The notes under the pieces: model-generated | What the model saw: the letters and a program-made list of their open reading frames with translations, nothing else | What the model was told of the DNA's origin: nothing | Database searches by the model: none | Shown here: piece by piece, positions 38,001 to 53,000 of the stretch | Layout of the letters: the number at the start of each line of letters is the position of its first letter | Numbering within the stretch: position 1 is the stretch's first letter | Translations under genes and position numbers: made by a program | From: Siphonodentalium dalli | Taxonomy: Eukaryota; Mollusca; Scaphopoda; Gadilida; Siphonodentaliidae | Direction: 5' to 3' | Length of the DNA stretch: 64,000 bases | Assembly (NCBI GenBank): GCA_032622095.1 | Contig: CP136065.1 | Span: 26,917,141-26,981,140, forward strand

Positions 38001-41000
38001 CATGCTTTGATCTTAGCTGTCACAGAGTTATAGATTGACGGTCGAGTGCTTTGATGTCTTGCTACAATTTGGCTGTCTGTTAATAGTTACTGAGTGTCGT
38101 CATTACAATAATAATATGCCGTACGGGTACTTAATTTATTTACAAGAGAAAATTCCCCCTGAACAGTGCTTATTTGGGACCCTACATTTATTACTTTTCG
38201 GATAAAAAAGTCGTAAGTTACTTGCAAAAAACAGAAAAGATAAGAGCACAAAATGCATAGATTTGAAACCAAAGTCGCGGACGAATAAACAGCATACCCA
38301 TCTCTAATTCTTTATTATGTAATTATCTTATTGTGTAGATGGTCAATACTTGAATAACCATTGATTTTACTATAATAATGTCCACTAACTGTTCTAATTG
38401 TCCACTGTATCATGAGTCTACAACAACACGGTCAGTGTTTGGGTTCGAGGTTCGGTTCGATTCGAAACCGAGATATGATGATTCGGTTTCATGGTTCGGT
38501 TTGACCTAAAATCTAAGGTTCGCAGGGCCCTACTATCTAGTCATATCGAAGGTGGATATACCTTACATTTGCCAACTCCTGACAATACAAAGGGAAACCC
38601 AATCAACATTTAACAACCTGGTTTAACCCTTTCAGTGCCAAGTCCGATTTTTGTATCAACCCATATTTCCTTGATCATTTTTCAAATTTATTGATTATAA
38701 TAATGTGATACATTGATGGAAAGAGCTATTTGAAAAATGATCAAGGAAATATGGGTTGATACAAAAATCGGACTTGGCACTGAAAGGGTTAAAGTTATTT
38801 GTAATCTTCTTTTGTTTTCACAAAACAGTAATACCTTCTTTCTATCATAATTAAACCTGCATCCAATGGTTTATCGACCGTGGTTAACCCTTTCAGTGCC
38901 AAGTCCGATTTTTGTATCAACCCATATACCCTGTGCCAATGCATTCTCTTATATATGCGAGTCGACCATAGGTCACCTCGCATATATAAGAAAATGCATT
39001 GGCCTAACAATTTTTCATCATTTGTTATTATTTTTTACAATTTTTTACAATTTTAATAATGTTTTCTTATATTCTTTAATTAATTTTTTAATTTTTTTAG
39101 GACCGATTTTACAGACCGTAAATTAGGGCTGATGAGATCGGCCCCTGGCACTGAAAGGGTTAAAATATGAGAGTCAGAAATAAGCGATGTCTGAAACATT
39201 TTCATTGAGGCTGGTATAATTAATTGTAACATGTTCTGAATGTAGATGCCCTCACTTTGCATGAAATAGCTAAAGGTTATTATACAATTTTTTTTACAGT
39301 TAATCAAGTCTGAGTTTAGTGTGCATGTAATTTGCAGAATGAGGTCCCCAGAGGGTGAATTTAATGAAGCTATCCCACATAGCAGGCTAGCATCTCTAAA
39401 CTCACCCTCTGGGGACTACATTCTGCTTAGGCCTCATCTGCTATGGGAGACATAAGACTCAGATTGAAGTTTCCAAATGGTGAATATTGTGATGTACACC
39501 CATTGGGAACCTTGATTATGCAATGTGTCCTCTGCCAATTTGGGGATACAGAGAAACTAAAAAAGAAATAGAATCTATGTGAAGAAGTTTCTATAGAAAT
39601 TTGATAATAAAGAAACTTTCCAGAGAAGATGAGGCCTATCCAGAATGAGGTCCCCAGAGGGTGAATTTAGTAATGCTAGCCTGCTATGCGGGATAGCGTC
39701 ACTAAATTCACTCTCTGGAGACCTCATTCTGCAAATGACAGGCACACTAAGCTCCGACTTGGAGTTAATCCCCCGTTGTTTGTTTGGATCAAAGACGCAG
39801 TCATTGTAACACATCATATTACTGGTGTCATTTTATGGCACGTATTTATGATGTCGGTGTTTTATGACCAGCGAGTATAAAACAATAGGTTAATCAGCCG
39901 AATGTGAAAATGCGACGGATTAATTTGTAGTTCTTTGTTGCCATCAATGATACAGGGAGAAATAGCATGTATGCTTTGATGATAGATACTTGCAGTTTGA
40001 TGACTGTACACCAATATTAAACACAAGGGGATTGTTCGTCAAAAATGATGGGTAACAAACTGACATGCAGGAACTTTGTGTGAAGAATTAGTTTAAGCTG
40101 ATAATAAACACTCTTTATTGCTAATTATTAGTGCCTCTTTAAGTTATTTGAGGACAACAGCACCTATCTCCTGACATTTCCTGTGTCATGTCCACTATGT
40201 GCACCAATCTTCCCACATAATATCTGAGCTAATAATAAGCTACGCGCTCTTTATTATTCATGCAATTTATCAGTCCCCCTTTAAGTCATCTGAGGTGAAA
40301 GACGCCTATCCCATGACATTCCCCTGGCCATGACCAAAATGTACCAATTTTCCTACATAATTCTAATCTGATAAGGAACACTCTTTATTGCTCATATATA
40401 CCCCTTTAACCCTTTACCCAACAGAAGGGCCCTGTGCCAATGCATTCTCTTATATATGCGAGTCGACCATAGGTCGCCTCGCATATATAAGAGAATGCAT
40501 TGGCTTAACACATTAAAAATTATAAAATTGTTAAAGAATGTAATAAAAAATGGTAAAAAAAGATTTTTTTTAGGCCAATGCATTCTCTTATATATGCGAG
40601 GCGACCTATGGTCGACTCGCATATATAAGAGAATGCATTGGCACAGGGCATAACTGTAACTATCACAATGTGGTCAAGGAGCCGGTTCGAATGATATCCA
40701 TATTTGTATGGTTCTATTGAGACAGACCGAAGATATTTTAGGCTGTTGAAGCTTTATTTGGCCGGTTTTGGCCGGTTTGTTGGGTAAAGGGTTAAATCAT
40801 CTGCGGTAACTGGCGACAAACATGGCGTACAGGAAAATATTGTAATGATTGCACTGCTGATAACGATATAAAGAAATCCTGCAAACGTTGTGTGGAATTT
40901 GTCCGGAATTTATGATGGACACTGCTGAAATCACTTTTCGTCTTTAGCAGCCCTCATAATTGGCTACTGCAATCAGCAATGCCGAAGCCATTTTCTATAG

Positions 41001-44000
41001 CAAACTAGGCCACTGGAAATGGTTGCCATAGCAGATTGCCGAAGCCAAACAATCTGAATTAAAAGGGTTGTCTTTAGAGAAGGTGACGCATTATATCAGT
41101 AAAAAATATCGCATTGATAACCTTTGGGAAACACTGAAAATTTGCATGTCATTTTCTAGGATGTGCCTCAGGACATGGTCATTATTGGGCGCCATCGGAC
41201 ATGTGGGCAATATTTTTTAAATCGTAACAGGTAAATACACACACACACAGACAAACACTTAACTTTTAGATATATTATTTCCGGTGTCGCTTAGATATTT
41301 ATAGCTACTTTGATATTTATTAATAATACTAACTTGCTTTACTAGCTCATTATCCCCCGCCAAATTAAAAATTTGCGGGGGATATAGTAATGGGTTCCGT
41401 CCGTCGAGCCGTCTGTCCGTCCCTATTTGTAAGAGTCATAACTTGAACAAATGTAAATGGATTTCAAAGATTTGTGGTATATGAGTTCACCTGACCATTA
41501 CCTAGAATGAGTTCGCAAGCCAGGTCTGGCCAGATATTTTTACCGGAGTTATTGGACTATGTTTATTTTTTGGTCAAATTTACCAAATAGCAAATAGACG
41601 ACGTCCCAGGGCTCATTTCCACAAATCTCAACGGATTTCAAAGATATTTGGTAGATAAGTTCACCTGACTATTACCTAGAATGATTTCGCAAGCCAGGTC
41701 TTGCCAGATATTTTTACCGGAGTTATTGGACTTTGTTTATTATTTTTGTCGAATTTACCAAATAGCAAATAGACGACGTCCCAGGGCTCATTTCCACAAA
41801 TCTCAACGGATTTCAAAGATATTTGGTAGATAAGTTCACCTGACTATTACCTAGAATGAGTTCGCAAGCCAGGTCTGGCCGGATATTTTTACCAGAGTTA
41901 TTGGACTTTTGTTTATTATTTTTGTCAAATTTACCAAATAGCAAATAGACGACGTCCCAGGGCTCATTTCCACAAATGTCAACGGATTTCAAAGATTTTT
42001 GGTATATGAGTTCACATGACCACTATCTAGAACGAGATCGCAAACCAGGTCTGCCCAGATATTTTCAGCAGAGTTATTGGACTTTTTATTATTTTTTTGT
42101 TTGCAAATGGACGACGTCACATGGCTCATTTCCACAAATGTCAACAGATTTAAAAGATTTTTGGTATATGAGTTCACATGACCAGTATCTAGAATGAGTT
42201 TGCAAACCAGGTCCGGCCGGATATTTTCAGCAGAGTTATTGGACTTTGTTTATTTTTTTTGGTGCAAATGGACGACGTCACAGGGCTAATTTCCACGAAT
42301 GTCAACGGATTAAAAAGATTTTTGGTATAATCGTTCTCATGACCAGTACCTAAAATGAGTTCGCAAGGCAGGCTTTTTGACAAAATCCCACCTCTTGTTT
42401 AGCACATACTGAGAATGCAAACATTATTGAGAATGCACTTCCCCAACTGCACAATTCGGCCGGGGATACCGCCGTCTGCGGCTGCTAGTTTTACCTGTGT
42501 CTGTGGTTAGTGTTTACATTATATACCAAAGATAAAAAAAAATGAGAATTTCCTTCAATTTCCACAATTATACCCTCAATTTGAATTTGGCTAAAAAAAA
42601 ATCCATTGGGACAAAATTTTGGCAAGAGAAATAGCTTAAATTTGGGGTTCTTTTATTAAAGGGGTACTGTACACCAATTTCAATAAATTCCCGGTGACAA
42701 TAGCGATCTAATATGAATATTATATTATAAAATAACTAATTTGAGTTGACGATGTCTACTCAAAACGTTCCGGTTAACAGGCTATCGTAAAAGTAAAATT
42801 GAATTATTTAATATAAATTCATTTATGGCTGGAGTCATAAAATGGCGAATTATGCCATTACGAGTTACCGTTCTTGAAATCGCATCTGCTGCGTGTCTTT
42901 TATTGACGACAGTTCGCGAACATTATTGAGTTGAAAACAAAACATGTTACCTGCAAAAAGGAAGGCCCGTTATAACCGATTCGGAAAAAAGGAGAAAGAA
43001 ACAAGAGTCATAAAGCGTCAAGTACTTTTATAGGGAGTGAGATTGTTCGATGGAAGAGATTGAATGCATCAATTGAAGCTGTGAGCAATGAACTTCCGGT
43101 TCTTCCTGAGATCTGCGTCTTCTCCGGTGAAGGTCAAAAACATGGCGCGTAGTTTGAAATCGTAATATTTTTCTTTCCAAGATCAATATTTTCTTCGCTA
43201 AATTAGGTTTTTACGAAACTCATATAACACGAACACAATCTAACTTGAAAGTTATTTCAATGGGTGTAAAAAAAAAAATTGCCTATCTCTGTGTACAGTA
43301 CCCCTTTAATCACTAGATATTCACTGAGATTATCCCCAATGGTTATAAAGGGGTCCCATTCCCCACCCCCTAGTGATAACCCTGTCCAGGGACTAGGTTG
43401 AGTTAGTTGTGCATCTTGTTCTTAGCCTTTAACACGTTGAGTGCCGGAAATCAATTAGTAATCTCGCCAGTTTGCCAAATCGTGGCAAGATATATACCCT
43501 TAGTAGACCATAATTTGGCTTCAATGAAGCAAAAATTGGATGACGTCGCGACTTTAGATGACAGAAACGGCGATTGATAGTACTACGAGATAACTCGTAT
43601 CCGGCACTGGCGGAAGGAATTTGGGTATTCCCACCACCAGTGCCAACTACGAGTTACCTCGTAGACACAATTGGACACATTTGAGCAACAAATATGAAGT
43701 AGAATGTAACCCAAACAAGTTATTTTGGTGATAAGCATATTTATGGAGGTGTGGGAGTCCTTGTGGTGGTTATAGCTCGTTATATAGTTAAATTGTGGCT
43801 GATGCACGCCGGAGCAAATTACTTATATATATGAGCATGCATGCTACAGACGGCGAATCCGAAGTGGAATCGGGTGAACTTGTTTCCTGTGAGGATGAGT
43901 TTATTTTGTCCATACAGTAATGACTACGAGCATGCATCTTCTGTTGTTTCAGGTATTGTAAGTTATCTCCCATTTAGCCTAATTTAGGCCTATGCTATAG

Positions 44001-47000
44001 GGTTCCAAAGTACAGCCCAAAATAATAGTGTTGGAAGAATTGTCAGCACAAAATTAAAACAACCATGCAACAGTAGCCAAATAGATCCCTGCACATTCAG
44101 GAGTGTGCTACATGTAACGATTCCATATAATCCATCCGTCTGGAAGTAAGTCACCCTTTACTGTAAACTTCTATGCTGCACAAAACCATTTATCCGTACT
44201 TACGTAAGTAGAGCAGTTCGATGAACTGCATGACGTCTAAAGTATGGTAATTGCTACGCTTTCCATTGTCCAACACGTTCGGAAGTGGGTAAAATGTAGT
44301 TTTGGGGAATAATTGTTCCGCTTTACTTGTATTATAAATAATAAAATACCTATACATGTAGCCCCCAAATGCATGGAGCCGCACAGTGTATACAAAAACA
44401 ACTGCTGTGTTCCCTAACGTCATGGATTATCCGCTTATCTTGTGTTGGATGCGTCCACTCGCACATGAGTGAGATGGAACAGATTTGGCAGGCCTGTGTG
44501 ATGTGTGTGGCACAGTGTGGGTGGTTGTGCGAAGTTTCAATGTGTTGAAACACAACGATGTAACCATTCCTCGAAACTGCCTTCGCATGTTTGTACATTG
44601 TGAATATCCACCCCCTGACTTTGTTTGCACGCGTGAACATTGTCAGTCTATTGAATACCAAAAACCCAGTCTAATTGCCCACACACGACTGCCTCTGGTG
44701 GTCACGCAGTGAGACAGTGTCAGCTGTATTCACTCACAACTGGACCATTTTGAGTAGAATATATGTGCTGATGGTGCCCACTTCAGTTGAACGATGTGAA
44801 GGGAGCCACACTATTTATTTGACAAAATCACTGTTCTGATGTTCCGAAGTGGATTTTCGTGGTGTTTCGACCTATTCCACTGCTCCCGTTTGTCAGTTAC
44901 ACGGCATGGAAACCACTACGAGATAACTCGTAGTGGCAACCTGCGAAGGATGCGAACTACGAGATAACTCGTAGTGGCACTCAACGTGTTAATGCCCTAT
45001 TGTATCTCATAATGTCGTGAGGCTCACAGTGGGTTGTCTTTTACTCAATATGAAGTCTTGATTGAGAATATCAGTGAATTTGGATTCCAGCCTCCTGACT
45101 GGCTTCATTGGATTTTAGTTTATCGTCGTGAATTTGGATTCCAGCCTCCTGACTGGCCTCGTTGGATTTTAGTTTATCGTTGTGAATTTGGATTCCCGCC
45201 TCCTGCTAGCCTCGTTGGATTTTAGTTTATCGTCGTGAATTTGGATTCCAGCCTCCTGACTGGCCTCGTTGGATTTTAGTTTATCATCGGTTTAGCTACT
45301 GGGGCATATCACAACATTGTCAGTTTTACCGGCAGAGAAAAGACCATGCAGTCATTTAATTAGACCAAGAATTTGCAAGAAATCAATCCAATGCCCGTAG
45401 AAACTAGACTCCCTGGACGTAACTGTCAAACTTGCCCAGATAAACAAATTGAGTTGCCTTCCACGTATGTGGATCACAAATCCCCACTTATTGGGATTCA
45501 AACCCCAGTTTTACCATCGCTTGACTGCTTGCTGGGTTACTGTACATGCACCTTACCAGCTGGACTAGTAGCTGAAACCCTCACTGAACATCACATCTAT
45601 ATACTTTCCTTGGAATTCCCGCCATGATATGTATAATAGCTACAGTAATGCCCTAAATAATCGACTCCTCAACCACATCAGAAGTATGGGTAATTTTTCA
45701 AGATTTAGTCGGAAATCTCAGTGAGAGCTTTCCGATGAATGGCAACAAGCCATATTTCCGACTAAATCCTGAAAAATTACCCATAATTCTGCTGAGGTTA
45801 AGGAGTCGATTATTTAGGGCATTACTGTACCTATTAGTTATCGCTCATCAATTATACCTTGTAGTCGTATCAGTTTCATTTCCAATAATGTTTTGACTTT
45901 AATGTACCAAATAAATTCCAAACAACAATCATTCACAGTTCACTTATGCCATGTATTCAAGCCTTGAAATAGTGTGCCTGTCATTTGCAGAATGAGGTCC
46001 CCAGAGGGTGAATTTAGTGATGCTACCCCGCATAGCAGGCTAGCATCACCAAAGTCACCCTCTGGGAACCTCATTCTGCTGAGGCGTAAGCAGAATGAGG
46101 TCCCCTGAAGGTGAATTTGGTGATGCTAGCCCGATATGAGGTGTAGCATCACTAAATTCACCCTCTGGGGACCTCATTCTGCAAATGACAGACACACTAT
46201 TTCAAGGCTTGCATGTATTGAGTAATCAAGACAACAATATTGGTGAAATCTTCCGCAAATCCTGCTGTAAATTGACTTTTATCCTATGGAGGTATATACC
46301 ATGTGCTCCCTGCTGATTGCTTAAGAGGAATTGATTTTCTCGAGTGTATGCTGTGGGTTATACACCAAACATGCTACAATAATAATTGCTTCATACTGAT
46401 AGTATACTATAACCGCTGTGTACTCATTTGGTTCGTTGATTGGGAGTTTGGCAGTCTATCCACTTGCATGCAATGTCCATGTTTACCAGACTTCAGTGCA
46501 TTCAGCCATTCAGCAGTCTGTCCCTTGGCATGCAATATGTCAGTGTTTATTAGACTTCTGTGTGTTCAGCAGTCTGTCGCTATATACACATGCAAGACCT
46601 TGGCTCAGCAGTCTGTCCCTTTAACCCTTTACCCAACAAACCGGCCAAAAACGGCCAAATAAAGCTGCAACAGCCTAAATTATCTTCGGTCTGTCTCAAT
46701 AAAACCATACAAATATGGATATCATTGGAACCGGCTCATTGACCACATTGTGATGGTTACAGTTATGCCCTGTGCCAATGCATTCTCTTATATTTGCGAG
46801 TCGACCATAGGTCGCCTCGCATATATAAGAGAATGCATTGGCCTAAAAAAAATCCTTTTTTTAACACTTTTTACCATTTTTTCTTACATTCTTTAACAAT
46901 TTTATAATTTTTAATGTGTTAATCCAATGCATTCTCTTATATATGCGAGGCGAACTATGGTCGACTCGCATATATAAGAGAATGCATTGGCACAGGGCCG

Positions 47001-50000
47001 TTCTGTTGGGTAAAGGGTTAATACATGTAATGTCGGTTTTGATTAGGCAACTGTGGGTTTAGCAGTTTGAAATAAACAAAACTAAAAAACAACAGAATTT
47101 TTTTTTTAAATGTGAAGCATGAGAATAAAAGGTATTCCCAAAACATCATCAATTGATTAGGCCAAAATAAAAAAGACCTGTGTTTCTGGTGACCCGCCTG
47201 CCCCTATTTTGGTGCCCCCGACCCTTTTCATTTTATTGATTTTGCAAAATTAGTACCCATCCCATTTTATTTTCCGTGGAAACCAATTCATTTCCATGTC
47301 AAACGGACACATCGCGTGTACTGTTAAACTGGAAATTATACCACACTTCAATTAGGTCACAGCCAAATCAAACTAATTTTTTTATGTTTTATTCAATAAA
47401 ACAATAAATTACACTATATTCTAATATTATGTACTTAGTAATATTATTTTATAGTACATTAAAAACAGGGAGAAGCAGTCTGGGGGGGTAATCATATTTA
47501 TATTGAGCAAAGTTGAAAATAAAATGAAAAGTCACCCCTACCGTCCCCCCCCCCTTTATTTTTCTTGTGTGTCACCAGAAACACAGGTTTATATTTTTTT
47601 GGCCTCAAGAAAGATGATAAGTAAGCATGGGTGACTGCTTGTAAATAGTTATCCAAACATACAGGGGCGATACTGATTAACTATTAACCTTTCCATGACT
47701 GGAGATTCCTGAGATGTTGCGAAAACCAATGCATTCTTTTATATATAGGCGAGTCTCCCATAGGGAGCCTCACATATATAAGAGAATACATCACCCTGAC
47801 AATATTTACCTTAACCTTGTAAGCCAGTGCATTCTCTTATACATGTATATGCGAGGCTCACTATGGGACACTCGCATATTTCAGAGAATGCACTGGCACA
47901 GGGTCTTTAATGCCGCACCAGCGCAACTCCAGCCATGAAAGGGTTAATGAGTGTTAGGGATTTAGTGAGATCTGGTGATTTTGTGAGAGGTACATTGCTC
48001 CATAGGCTTGAAACTTTTTTTCTTTTTTTTTTAATATTTTTTATTCGGGTCTAAACAAATAAATACAGACAGACATGTGAGGAATCATAGGCTTGAAAAG
48101 TGAAAAGTTTGGCCATTTTCAAAAACTACTGGATATTGGCCACCGGCAGCATGAATTCTGTTTATAAATCAGGACCACCTGCTCCAGTAATAACCCACAC
48201 CACAATGGTGATTCAGACACCACAGAAATACCCTATGTTTGACTAGTGGGTCTGTGTCTCATTTGTACAATAAGGATGCCAACATTCTTGTACACATTTG
48301 GTTCATTGCTTGGGAGTTAAGCAGTCTGTCCCTTTAGGCCAAACAAATTGTATGTATGGTTTGGGTTTCAATTAAAAATAAAAATTAGGGTCGGTATGTA
48401 GGCTTCACCCTTTCATGACTGGAGCTTCCTGAAATTTTGTGAAAACATTGTGCCAATGCTTTCTCTTATATATGCGAGTCTCCCATACCATATATAAGAG
48501 AGTAAAGAGACAGACCTCATGATTCAGATTTTTTTTTCTTCAGCAATCTGCCACACCGACCATTGTTTTGGGGCCATTTGGCTTCAGCAAATAGCTTCGG
48601 CAATGCTGATTTCTGTAGCCAATTATGAGGGCTGAAGAGAATACATTGGTCTAACAATAGTGCATTCTCTTACGTATGTGAGGCTCCCTGTGTGAGACTT
48701 GAATATAAGAGAATCGCTGGCACATGGTATTTAATGCTGCACCAGCACAGCTCCCATCATGAAAGGGTTAAAATGAATTTTTATTTTGATATTTTCCCTT
48801 GACTTTTCAGCAAGATTTAGATAAGAATAATTTTGATTCTCTTTGTATAAACTGTAGTAAGCACAATGCTCATTACAACCCACCCTGAGACATTGAACAT
48901 TATTTTATGTTTTTTATAAAAAAAAATTCAATAAATTGTTGAAAACCATGAAAAAAACTTTAAGGTAGGGGGGTTCAATTAAAGTAAGTAGGGAAACCCG
49001 AACCACATTATTTTTTTTGGCCTTAACTGCAGTGTAAGTGTTAACCAGACTACAGTGTGTTCAGCAGTCTGTCCCTACACATGCAACCCAGGGATCTCTG
49101 TGGTGTCACAGAATGGTATCCCATTTACAGTGTGTTCAGCAGTCTGTCCCTACACATGCAACCCAGGGATCTCTGTGGTGTCACAGAATGGTATCCCATT
49201 CATTTGTAGGGATGTTCAGATAAGTTCAATGACCTTAACCTCTTCACTGCTAAATGATGTAATGGCGTGGTGCGCTGAGCTGCTTTTGACATTTTGGCCT
49301 TTTTCAAATTGAATAATTAAGAAATGGATGTTGATTTGCTTGTGTTCCATAGAATATTGATGCAAGTTGGTCTGACATTTTGTGTGTCAACTGGCAGATT
49401 AGAAGAGCATTATTTCCATGTAGACACTTTTCCATGTGTCCAAATTTCTATACAAAAAAATGGAAAATTTCATAAAAAATCACAAATTTAAAAAAATCTG
49501 CATTATATGGAGTGGGGAGGGGGGGGGGGGGTCATACAATGTAACAAGGAAATTGTGTACCAGTCCACCCACACCTATATGCCCTCCGGTTTTTATTTTC
49601 TTCTCTCAATCGGTGACCATATGTTCGAGTCTATCACCCGGCGGTTCAACTGGAATAATTAAGAAATGGATGTTGATTTGCTTGTGTTCCTTAGAGTATT
49701 GATTCAAGTTGGTCTGACATTTTGTGTGGAATGCGAAAACATTCCACACGTTCCACACATAATAATGTCAGACGAAATACTCAATGGAACGCAAAAAAAT
49801 TGACATCCATTACTTATATTTACACTCAACTGAGTCAACTGGCAGATTAGAAGAGCATTAAGCACACATTTCCAATATTATTCTCGTGAATTGTTGCAAA
49901 TTGCGTCAACACAAAAATGGATGCAAGTTTGGGTCAGCGTGCGATGTCATGTGACGTAATTTCGACCATTTAATGTCCTGCATTCATGTTCCACAACGCA

Positions 50001-53000
50001 AATGCGTGTGTGAGTGTAAATATTGTAAAGGGGAATATCACTAAAGCCCAATAACTGACTCCATTGAAAGACTATTATGTTTCACAATCCTGGAACATCA
50101 TACACTGTTTAAAACTTTGAGTTACAGTGGCTCTGAGTTCGAGTTATGAATAATGGTTGATTGCTAGTCTGCTGTAGTAGGTCTGTACTCAGTATGGGTG
50201 TATAGCACACAGTGTGACATTTTACGTCCATACTCAATACTGACATACATGTATAACAGCCAAAAGGTTAATAACAAATTAAGAAAAAATGAGTTTCCGT
50301 AGTACCTACTAATTCAGTTATTGTACTATAAGGCCAAAAAAAAAAAGAGTTTTGGTTCTCGGGCAATTTTTTTTTCAAATCAATGAGGGAGGGAGGGTTT
50401 TATTTTTATTTTTTATTTTTTTCTGCTCATAGTAAGCATGGACAAAGATACCTTCCTCTGTCTAGTAATAACCAGAAATGTAGAGGGAACTGTTATCCAT
50501 ATAAACTCATTTAATCTTATATAAAAATGACATTGTACTACCAGTGTATGACTGGGATTACCTAACATTATATAATGCCCCTGACATTAACTACTGTTAT
50601 TGTTGTCTAAAAACTGATACCTCCCCATTCTAATATGTTATCCTGAATTTAGTTCTGTGCCTTTCAATTGTATAAAGTTACAATTAGTGTAAGTTAGTTC
50701 ATGACTAATTGTAAGAAGAGCATGAGGGTCAGCTTATCATTTTCTTAATTGTAGTCATCTACTCCATGTTGTAAGCCTGCAAGTCACTTTTTAACTCATT
50801 ACATGTTAGAGCTCAATGCACACTATTATTCAACACATATCTGCTACGGATATTTTTTTTCGTAAGTTTTTTTGTCATAACATCAGGCATTGCAATAAAA
50901 AGGCCTAATGCGTCCCTTTTTATTCAATGCAGCGGGGCCTGAGAACCAAAATTGTTTTTTTTGGCCTAAATGGTCTAATTGTCATTTTATTTCCATTTCT
51001 TTTGCAGAGATCGACGTTGTTTCGACTACGTGTTGTGAATTCAGGCTCAGGAAAGCGGTACTTGCCGACTGATGTAGATATGCCCCTCTATACACAAACT
51101 ATTGAACAGTAAGTGTTTATATGGTATTACTACCAGTAGAATACTCCAATTGATGTATATATGCTCTGATCCTGTGCCAGTGCATTATTTTATATATGCG
51201 AGTCTCCCATTGGGAGCCTCACATATATAAGAGAATGCACTGGCATACAAGGTCAAGGAAAATATTGTTAGGCCAATGTATTCTATAATATATGTGAGGC
51301 TCACTATGATGAGACTCGCATATATAAGAGAATGCATTGGCACAGGGTGTCTTTGAAGGGATAAAGTATTTTGAATCCTATCGCAAGCAAAAATCATCTG
51401 TATCATATTGTAACAGGAGTGTATCATTACAGCACCTACCCTGCTGGACAAAACAAGTGTCCATTGCCACTGCGGTGTATTTGCCGATGGCCGCGGTGTC
51501 AGAGTTTGTAACTGCAGTTGAGCACCGCGGTCGAACGGCAAGTACACCGTGGCCGAACGGCAATTACACTGTGGCCGAATGGCAAGTACAACACGGCCGA
51601 ACGGCAACTATGCTGCTGCCGAACGGCATGTGCACCACGGTTAGATTTCTGGTTTGTATCGTCTTTTTTCTGTTTAATGAACGTACACCATGACAACTAC
51701 ACCATGGCCAAAGGCAAGTACACCGCGGCCCAACTGTAGTTAGACGGTGGAGCTGCGGTGTAGTTGCATTTCGGCCGTGGTGGCAATGCTAACCGCACCA
51801 CAGTTAAGTGGACACTTGTTTTGTCCAGCAGGGTAACTCTTGTTAACTTTACAATTTACAACAGAATCCACTTCTGACTCAAAAAACAAAGAACCTTTAC
51901 ATACACTGCAAGGTATATTTATGGCAGACCTGGCCAATCTCAAGTTGAACTGCAGGATCACTGATACTTTAATTTTCGTTATTGTTCTTTTGCAGGGTGA
52001 TGTCAGAGTTTGATGAATGTTTAGGTCCACCTCACTTACAATTGGTTGCAGAATGGGACTGCCACACAAAGAACCAGTAAGTGAAACTTGTTATGAACAA
52101 GCCTTCAAATAGGTTGTCTGTCATTTGCAGAATGAGGTCCCCTGAGGGTGAATTTAGTGATGCTACCCCGCATAGCGGGCTAGCATCACCAAATTCACCC
52201 TCTGGGAACCTCATTCTGCTGAGGTGTAAGCAGAATGAGGTCTCCAGAGGGTGAATTTGGTGATGCTAGCCCGCTATGCAGGGTAGCATCACTAAATTCA
52301 CCCTCTGGGGACCTCATTCTGCAAATGACAGACACCCTATTTCAAGGCTTGGTTATGAACCAATTATTGGTATCAGCTTATTGGATAACCAGCAGACGTT
52401 CTGCTTTGGCGAAAAATAAGCTGTTGATACTATGATATATCTTGTATATTTGTATATACATGTGCATTTAAATCACTATACCAGTTGAAAAATTAATTTT
52501 AAACCATAACTACTAGTTATGTGAAATTTGGACTATAAAAATTTATAACAGTTAAGTGTGTTAACAAGCCTTGAAATAGTGTGTCTGTCATTTGCAGAAT
52601 GAGGTCCCCAGAGTGTGAATTTAGTGAGGTTCCCAGAGGGTGAATTTGGTGATGCTAGCCCGCTATGCGGGGTAGCATCACTAAATTCACCCTTTGGGGA
52701 CCTCATTCTGCAATTGACAGACAACCTATTTCAAGGCTTGTGTGTTAACCTTCTTACAGGATTTGTAAGGATAAATCGACAGATGGTGGTTTTCCAGGCA
52801 TTTAGATTCCATTAATTTGGCACACCATGACGGAACACGGTCTTCCACCATGGTTGACCCTGATTCCGGCCGGTGTAAGAAAATTTAATACATATGCTGC
52901 ATTTATTTCAGAATTATTGCTGATGATGACGAGGACATCGTGGAACACAGTAGCATGCACCAGGCTCGCCTCACTCAACAACAGGCTGTTCCTGTCGATC

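Noticed and set aside
44350-44712. Frames on both strands inside the 1.56-kb TTAA element, tested as a piggyBac transposase
   Set aside because: I could not find the DDE core or the Cys-rich tail of piggyBac transposases in any frame; only the ends support the class.
51185-52069. Several overlapping frames up to 140 codons on both strands
   Set aside because: They cover hairpin cassettes and the GC-rich 24-bp array; Arg/Pro/Cys-rich translations in all frames are typical shadows.
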